NCBI GenBank assembly: GCA_004794655.1
Contig: SMMW01000555.1
Coordinates: forward strand, 9,749,501 to 9,813,500
DNA from: Marisa cornuarietis
Taxonomy: Eukaryota > Mollusca > Gastropoda > Architaenioglossa > Ampullariidae
Direction: 5' to 3'
DNA: 64,000 nt
Shown here in pieces: positions 57,501 to 64,000 of this stretch. Under the pieces are notes generated by a model, which made no database searches, had not been told where the DNA came from, and saw only the letters and a list, made by a program, of their open reading frames with translations. Made by a program: the position numbers and the translations under genes. The stretch's first letter is position 1, and the number at the start of each line of letters is the position of its first letter.

Positions 57501-60500
57501 CCGAAAATATCCTTGAATATTTATGTCTCCACTTTCCAGTAAGAAGTGTTAATCGCTTTAAAGACATCGATCATATTGATTGCGGGAAGGTAATTGCCTC
57601 AATTTGAGTTCAGAGAATATGTTTAATTTGATATGAGCAAAACAGAGCCAATAGCAGAGTCTTGGTTGCTGGCCCATGTAAAGTGTATACACAGAAAGAG
57701 AAAAAGAGGAAATTCTTCGTAAACCTCGGAGGCTCACTCTGGCTCCGTGACAGTTTTGATGGACCGTGGTCTGTTAAGCCACATGTCATAGAATGTTTTG
57801 TAAGCAGCATCCTGGCTGGGAACCTGCAACACACAGACCATGAAGCGATCAAACCACAATTAAAACAATCTTGCACAGAACACTTTTTTGTATTATTTGT
57901 ACATATAAGCAATGCCATTAGTTTACCTTTTGTTGTGTATAAGCTACGACTTACAATTTTTGCGGATTCGTAAGCAACATCCTGAAGAAGCGGACTGCTG
58001 CCAATACCCAGGGTATAGTTCGCTATAGCAGAAATGTCTACATTTAGGTAGGCGACACCTCGCTGCAGCAACACTTTCATGTGTTCCTGTTGAAAAAAAG
58101 ATGGTGTCAAGAGCGACTCCTTAATCTTCTGTCGACAATAAACAGAATTCAAACAATGGGATAATTTGCGGCTTCTATGAAGTATTTGGTGGTGCGGTCT
58201 AAGCTCTTTAACGTCTTATAAGCGTTGCAATCATTTCCTTACAAATACTCAATCCTATCATTACTTTCAGAACTTTCTTGCTTTCACTACGAAGAAAGTA
58301 AATTTTTATTTACCATTTGAATCTACAGTACTCATTTGTGTGCACCGAAAGAGTTATACACAATGTATCAGATTAATTTTGCTTGAGATAAAAGAAACAT
58401 ACCTCCACCCACTCTACAGACCCTAAAAGCCCTTGCTCCTCAGCATCCCAGCTGCAGAAAACTATAGTTCGGCGAGGTCGGTGACCTGCGAGAGGACGAA
58501 CAGAAACAACAGTATAAAACACGATGATCTCATAAGGTAGAATGCTCATGCTGTCCTGACTTCCACCAAAAGTGTGATCAAGCAGTTCGAGAGAAAACAG
58601 TACTGCGACAAGAAGTTGAAAGTAATTTTAAAATAGCAACATTTAATTATTTTCAGTTTGGGATACCCTGCTTTAGGAGAGTGCCATAAACACGAGTTAG
58701 CTCTGTGAGTGCTGCAGATCCAGAGAGCGGGTCCATGGAGCCGAACACCCAGGCATCGTGGTGGTTACCAAGGAGGACATAACGATCTGAAACAAGAAAT
58801 GCATTTAGAACTCTTTTCAACTGTGTAACCATAAGCTTTTGAAGTCCAACATTACTTCTGCCAAGATTAGAAAGATCAATAAAGTTCTGTAAAAAGTTAA
58901 AGTTTATCCCATAACCTTTCCAGATCGTTGGGGAGTGAGGTGTTAGAGACCCCACTTTTCTCGGGGCCAGCTTTTACATAAGGGTGGTGCCAATCTCCTC
59001 TCCATCGCTGCCTTACCTTCCCCAACCCTCTATGAATTCAGGTACCCATTCCTGTCAGCTGGGTCGACTGGGGGAAGTATGCTGCGCTTATCGGGAATTG
59101 AACCAGCGCGCTCTAGGTTCGGACGCCAGCGCTCTAATTACTCACGCTTCAGCATTGACAGAATATTAAAGAATATAATATAATAAGATTATATTTCGCT
59201 AGTATATACAGCATTTTGACTCAAAGATTGTTGGAAAAAGTCTAGTTATTGTGGCATGGAAATAAAACCCCACAACCTTGGCACTCGCGCTCTTTCTTGT
59301 CTCCTAGACTACAATAATTTGTTTTACTAATAAGTGTGATAAATTTTGAAGATGTTTTTCTCTTGGTGATTGAAGCGTTTCTAGAGAACAGAAGATGATC
59401 ATTAACTCAAGATTTGTAAGGAGAAGTAAATACATTGACAAGTTGCCACATTTCCATCTTACCAGGTTCTTTGCTGCCCCTTATCAAGCCAATAACGTTG
59501 TAGATTGGTCTAACTTCATTGTAGTTGTTCACATTTAGCCTCACTTTGCTGGAAAGAATAAGTAGAAATGTATAGGTAGAACTGAATTTACTTCATAGTT
59601 AAATACCTGAGAGACAAGTCTAGACATAAACACGGTAAACACAACCACACATTAAATGAAAACAAACAGTAAGGTCATCACGTATCAGTTACGGTCCAAA
59701 TAGTAGAAACTGAACTTACCGAGCTGAGTTGTTTTTATACCCTGGGCCAATGTTATATGTGATATTCAAACCGCCTCTCCACGCTTCTGGAGCCAGTGGT
59801 CCAGACAGATTTCTGACCAACAAATGACATTTACATTTAGTTAGAAGAGTTACATAAATGATGTATATATTTTACCGTAATATGTAATGAAATGGATATA
59901 TTTGCACTTAAAAATTTCTGACACCCCTGATAAAAAGACATTAAAACGAACATTTAGCATCAGCATATCACTTTATGCATATCTCCGTTCCGTCAAAAAA
60001 AGTTTAGAATGAAATGGTGCTATAGTTTTTGTATGACATACATATAATATTTAGCTAGCTAATAAGCTTTTTCTTAGAGCTCTTTTCAAGAACAGATGCT
60101 TGTCTTTAACCCGTCTCCCTCCTACATGCCTCACGTTTGGACAAACCTTTAAACTAAAGAGTAGATTTAAAGCTCGAACGTACTACCCACCATCAAGAAC
60201 CACTTATCCACATCAGCTCACCTGAGTAGCTCAATAGCATCGATGTACCCTATTGGCTGGCAAGGTATTGACGGTAATGAGGTAGTGTTAACCCGATTGG
60301 AGTAATCTTTCAAACAAAAATAAAGAGATATTAATTTTTTACAGTCATGTGCTAGGTCTTAAACTTGTAATTTCAAAATGTACTCTCTTCACCCTTAAAG
60401 CTGAAGAAAGTCGCATTTCGATGATCATTTTAGCATGTAATTTAAAAACTTCCTCCCCAAACCTAAAGCAATTTGTAGCTTTTTGTCAGGAAATGTAAAA

Positions 60501-61202
60501 TAAGGGGCTCATTGGCCTGCGAGACTTAGGGTATGTGACCTTTGCAATTTTAAAAAGACTCTTACGCACACGTGGTATTTTTTTTCAATGTTTATACGAA
60601 ATCAGTGTCAAATACAATTAAATAAACGTATTTATTCTCCTGTTAGTAGATCATTCCGTTTAAATAGGCTAAAACCCGCTTGTAAGTCAACGTGACAGTG
60701 TTTTTGAAAGGGAAGACCATCTTGAAATATTTATAAACATTCTTTAAAACGGAGATGCATACAGCAGAGCCTCAGAATCACATCCATGTGCATATGCACG
60801 ACCATGCACGTGCTCTGACACTTTTAGCGCACGAGCAAACAGGTCATGCGTGTAGGTAGACTCACAGGTAGAAGGATAAAGCGGTGTTCCCAAGTCGCCA
60901 TCAGAGCCGACTGTTCCCCGCTGTATACCAGTCGGCGGCAACCACCACGAGTCAGGGTAGGGCTTGCTTTGACCGACATTGTAATCGATGGGATCGGAGT
61001 ACAATATAACCCCAGATGCGTTGAAACGTTGGGCATTTTTCACCTGTTAATGACAGAAGGATTCATGAATCTGCGGTAACAGCCGCCAATGTCATACATC
61101 CGCGCTGTTGTCTACATGTGACATCTGGCCGGCTGCTTGAATCGAGATCTAATATTATCTGTTGGCTCAGCCTAAAATCACTTTTTTTTTTTTCTTTTTT
61201 TT

Positions 61203-61234
<32 letters not shown>

Positions 61235-62455
61235 TTTTGCTGTCGTCCGCTTGGTTCAAAAGTATACTAGACACATCTCTACTTTCTTTTAATTGAGTCA
61301 TATTTCATGTGCAAGTTGTATTAAAAGCAGCTGCGGCAACAAACAAAAACTCACTTTATCTCCGCGAAAGATTTTGCCATAGCGAGCAATGACAATGGCC
61401 CCAGTAAAGTTGATGGACATACTTCCTGCCAAGAACTGGAAATCCTCAATTCTCCCGTAGTTGACGTAGATGAGGTCTCCCTGAGAACACAGACAGACGC
61501 AGACATCAAGCAAACAAGAGAAGTTATTGTAAAGAATGTAGGGAGTATAAAAATATGTAAAATAATAAAAAAAAATGTCCGACTGGCCGTTTTGAAAATT
61601 TAATACGAAACGCAAAGTCACATAACGACAAAAGTTTCTCTTCGGTAGCCAGATGGATGTACTCACTGTGACGTCAGCAGCGGGTGAGTATGCGTATAAC
61701 AGCTTTTCGTGTGCCTGATATCAAAATACTGCACAACGGCCTCAATGTAGACCCTAAAGCCCCTTTTCAAGTGAGTGACATGCTCTTTACATACTCACTG
61801 TGACGTCAGCAGCGGGTGAGTATGCGTTGTAGGGCGGCACGACATCGGAGTTGTTCTCTGCTGGCGTGAGTACCACCTCGTACTTGTGTGTCTCAAACAC
61901 CACATCTCCTGAGGTCGTGCCCTTAATCTGGATCTGAAGCAACATGATAGAGTAAGCAGCGCTCGGCGACTGTTATTGTCAGAAAAGATCAGAAGGTTTT
62001 AATGAACTACTTTGGGACTCACCACGTTGGGGTTGGTCTTGTTGGGGAAGGAGAGGAGGACGTTGTATGTGGCGAGGTGAACATCATCCAAGCCGTTGGC
62101 CTGCCACTGACTCTGCATTAGTCTGGCGAGCTCTGCGTCCTTGTCTGTACCCTCCAGTCTGGGTTCTTTAGAATATTCCCTGAAACAATATATTTGGAAA
62201 AGAAATGTCACGTGTCACGAGTCAAAAACAGAAAGTAATTACAGCCATCTGACACAGTTTATTACAGCCTTGGACTAATCACTATACAGGAAAGATGGAA
62301 AGCGGGCTCAGTTGTTAACGAACATCAAAGGAAAATATAAACAGTATCAATCCATTAGATTAAAAAACAATAAAAGATGTAAAGTATATGTGAAAGAGAA
62401 GGTACTGGATCGTAATTACATTCATGCAATGTCCACCTGTCCACATCTGTCTTCA

Positions 62456-62492
<37 letters not shown>

Positions 62493-63350
62493 GGACTCAC
62501 ACAGAGAGACATACGAACAAACGCGCTCATGTCTGAAGGTACATACGTACACACATATATAGATCGACAGACGCAACTGTTACCTCAGGTAGTTGCGGAT
62601 GTTGTCTTTGTTGACATTATTCAGAATGAAGTCTATGAAGTATGAACTGCAATGGAGAATAATCCAGCATATATCGATTTTGTTGCATCCAACAGCTCAT
62701 CAATTATTATATACGGTCTTTTTAGTACCCAACTTACAATAGAGTTATAACTCATCCCACAAATCCTATTTTACCCATTCATTAATTGCTGCCATAGGGG
62801 CCTTTGTCGGGCTCCTTTAAGTTTAGTGTTTTTCACAACAGTGGACTTAAAGGTCTAGTGGGGTCCAATATTGTTTCCCGAAACAAGATTAAGCTGAGTG
62901 CAAGATATAATTTCTCAAAATCTGGGTGAATTAACTCTTCTGTTCTCGTGACACAGACCTACAAACATCCCCAGATACAGGTTAAACTTGTTGCCGCAGA
63001 TATGTATAATTAACACATGGCCTCACTCTGAATTAGTGTACTCATTTCCAGTCCTGATATCTGCGTTGTTGTCTCGTTTATCCAGTTATTAGGAAACAAT
63101 GCACTGCGCTAGATCTTCATAGACCGAGGGATTTCGATAAGAGTTAGAGAAAAAAAGGACTATAAGAAACCGACCTGTCGTCTGCTGCTGCTGCTGCTTC
63201 TGGTGGTGGTGCTGCTGGTGCTGCTTGTCCACCGGTGTGGGAAAACCACCCGATCAGTACCCCAGCAGCGAAGAACAGGCCAACGACAATGGCGAAGATG
63301 ATGTAATACCTCGGACTAATCCCCCTCCTCTCAAACAACTCACTACCCAT
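54535..63350 (-). CDS. Gene 3: GCPII/NAALADase-like type II membrane zinc peptidase, 19 exons
   Basis: Exons in transcript order: 63350-63175, 62646-62584, 62179-62023, 61933-61799, 61480-61355, 61043-60866, 60306-60222, 59812-59720, 59548-59463, 58786-58667, 58485-58403, 58086-57955, 57823-57738, 57341-57248, 57132-57002, 56487-56372, 56148-56061, 55124-55032, 54718-54535. They total 2226 nt, 741 residues, with no break. The start at 63350 ([10 protein letters not shown]) aligns with the gene 2 start; a frame open further upstream lacks such support. A transmembrane helix (about residues 15-36) is followed by an Ala/Pro linker from GCN repeats. The zinc-site motifs [22 protein letters not shown] and [10 protein letters not shown] are intact. 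The pocket reads [12 protein letters not shown], without the human arginine patch. The protein should be an active ectopeptidase of unknown substrate. Exons 3, 4 and 19 are nearly the same as in gene 2. Confidence 0.93.
55480..55645 (-). mobile_element. tRNA-derived SINE (family B) in intron 17 of gene 3
   Basis: On the reverse strand an A-box-like GGTAGTGTGGTGGATAAAAC and a B-box-like AGGGTTCATATCTC are about 50 bases apart, followed by a non-tRNA body. It is not a tRNA gene because the cloverleaf arms do not pair. Confidence 0.55.
58910..59160 (-). mobile_element. tRNA-derived SINE in intron 9 of gene 3
   Basis: The reverse strand starts with a tRNA-like head (GTGAGTAATTAGAGCGCTGG and the B-box-like GGTTCAATTCCC). 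It continues into a tail with GGGTTGGGGAAGGTAAGGC and GTGGGGTCTCTAACACCTCA, which matches 8260-8370. The shared tail with a different head suggests a SINE superfamily. Confidence 0.7.
61189..61237 (+). repeat. (TTTC)n microsatellite
   Basis: About ten pure TTTC units, preceded by poly(T), in intron 5 of gene 3. Confidence 0.9.
61661..61695 (-). repeat. Ghost copy of the exon 4 end with donor site in intron 4 of gene 3
   Basis: The 35 bases at 61661-61695 repeat 61793-61827 exactly. The true copy contains the last 29 bases of exon 4 plus its GTGAGT donor. The ghost therefore carries a second, intact donor 132 bases into intron 4. Between them lies about 100 bases matching gene 2 intron 4. Confidence 0.85.
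62455..62493 (+). repeat. (TC)n(AC)n microsatellite
   Basis: A compound dinucleotide tract in intron 2 of gene 3; the same intron of gene 2 also carries a CA-rich tract (38581-38660). Confidence 0.9.
62845..63110 (+). repeat. Dispersed repeat family R in intron 1 of gene 3
   Basis: It starts ACTTAAAGGTCTAGTGGGGT and contains AAGCTGAGTGCAAGATATAA, TCTCAAAATCTGGGTGAATT and CTACAAACATCCCCAGATAC. This is the most complete-looking copy, ending near TCCAGTCCTGATATCTGCG. Confidence 0.6.
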
Positions 63351-64000
63351 CGTGAGTTTGACTGAACCAGGCCTGATGAAACTGCATAAAAAAAGAAAAA
63401 AAACGGCTGTAAGAGCAACATTCAAAATAACTCGTTGGGGTAAACCGCTCTGAAATAACCGTAATTCTGTGATTATAAAAAAAGATGTACGTGTGATGCA
63501 GTCCCCTTCCTTCTCAGAAAAATAAGCATATACCCTTTCTATAACCCTGGTCCAGATAATACAAATTATATTCAGGAATTTGTAAGCAACTGAAAGATCT
63601 TTGATAGTTGGACGCAATTCTTTAATCGTTGATGAGCTACTGAAGCTTACTCCTATAAAAAGCTTTAAATTTAACGAAATACGGGATATTTGGAATGGTC
63701 AATATCTCAAATTTCACAGAAGTGTAGAGATATGTAAGAGATGAGGTTTTTTTTCATTCCCATTAAATCAGCCTTATATACAAGTAGTCACATTCCTGAT
63801 CAGACTGTTGTTTGAGATATTAACAAGAAAAAAAATAGTAAAGCTGTATCAGCGACCTCCAACACTTGTTTGAAGATTTTATTGTGTAGTATTATTCTAC
63901 TATGCTACCTACATATTTGCTGTATATCTACCTACCAATATCTATCTATATCTGTCCGTGGCTGTGTACATGTTTATCCCCCGAGCCTTGCTTCACCTCA
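63351..64000 (-). other. Upstream region of gene 3
   Basis: No coding sequence is recognised. The part from 63725 to 63960 aligns with the upstream block of gene 2 (40215-40445), sharing TCACATTCCTGATCAGACT (63789-63807). TATAAAAAG at about 63655-63663 is a possible TATA-like sequence but reads on + and not toward gene 3, so it is not assigned. Confidence 0.4.

Noticed and set aside
59096..59160. Candidate tRNA gene (reverse strand)
   Set aside because: A and B boxes are present but the arms do not form a proper cloverleaf and the sequence runs into a repeat tail shared with another copy; it is a SINE head.
62355..62576. Open frames over the CT/CA tract in intron 2 of gene 3
   Set aside because: Created by the microsatellite; residues are simple Ser-Leu or His-Thr repeats.

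Overview
The window is animal nuclear DNA: AT-rich, intron-rich and full of non-LTR retrotransposons, tRNA-derived SINEs and microsatellites. There is no bacterial gene organisation. I infer an invertebrate, most likely a mollusc, from the invertebrate-style LINE and SINE families and the compact introns. The species cannot be read from the sequence.

The host content is one small gene family. Three complete paralogues of a type II membrane zinc peptidase are present (family M28B: glutamate carboxypeptidase II / NAALADase / NAALADL1). Gene 1 is on + (4818-23159). Gene 2 is on - (25867-39866, with an orphaned coding tail down to 25768). Gene 3 is on - (54535-63350). I rebuilt all three exon by exon. 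Each has 19 coding exons, GT-AG introns, identical intron phases and a total length divisible by three (747, 736 before the nonsense codon, and 741 residues). Genes 1 and 2 are tail to tail; genes 2 and 3 are head to tail. All keep the zinc ligands and catalytic glutamate, but the arginine patch and glutarate-sensor lysine of human GCPII are replaced, which points to an altered, NAALADL1-like specificity. Gene 2 carries an in-frame TAA 32 codons before the family stop.

The 14.7 kb between genes 2 and 3 is mostly mobile DNA with a readable nesting order. A hAT-like DNA transposon (42974-52908, perfect 8-bp target duplication) contains a full-length L1/Tx1-type LINE (45843-52774) with two intact ORFs, a poly(A) tail and a perfect target duplication. 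A different LINE family (CR1/L2-like, ATT-repeat tail) has a nearly full-length damaged copy in intron 6 of gene 2 and 5'-truncated copies in intron 17 of gene 1 and near the left edge. Older LINE remnants lie at 17.1-18.2 kb, 23.9 kb and 41.9 kb. Two SINE families and one unnamed dispersed repeat (six copies) sit in the introns.

The most interesting signals are the recent sequence exchange between genes 2 and 3 (exons 3-4 with introns, and the last exon), a ghost exon-4 end left in gene 3, the nonsense codon in gene 2, a displaced 3' UTR homologue behind gene 3, and the apparently young LINE with a YY1-like site near its 5' end.
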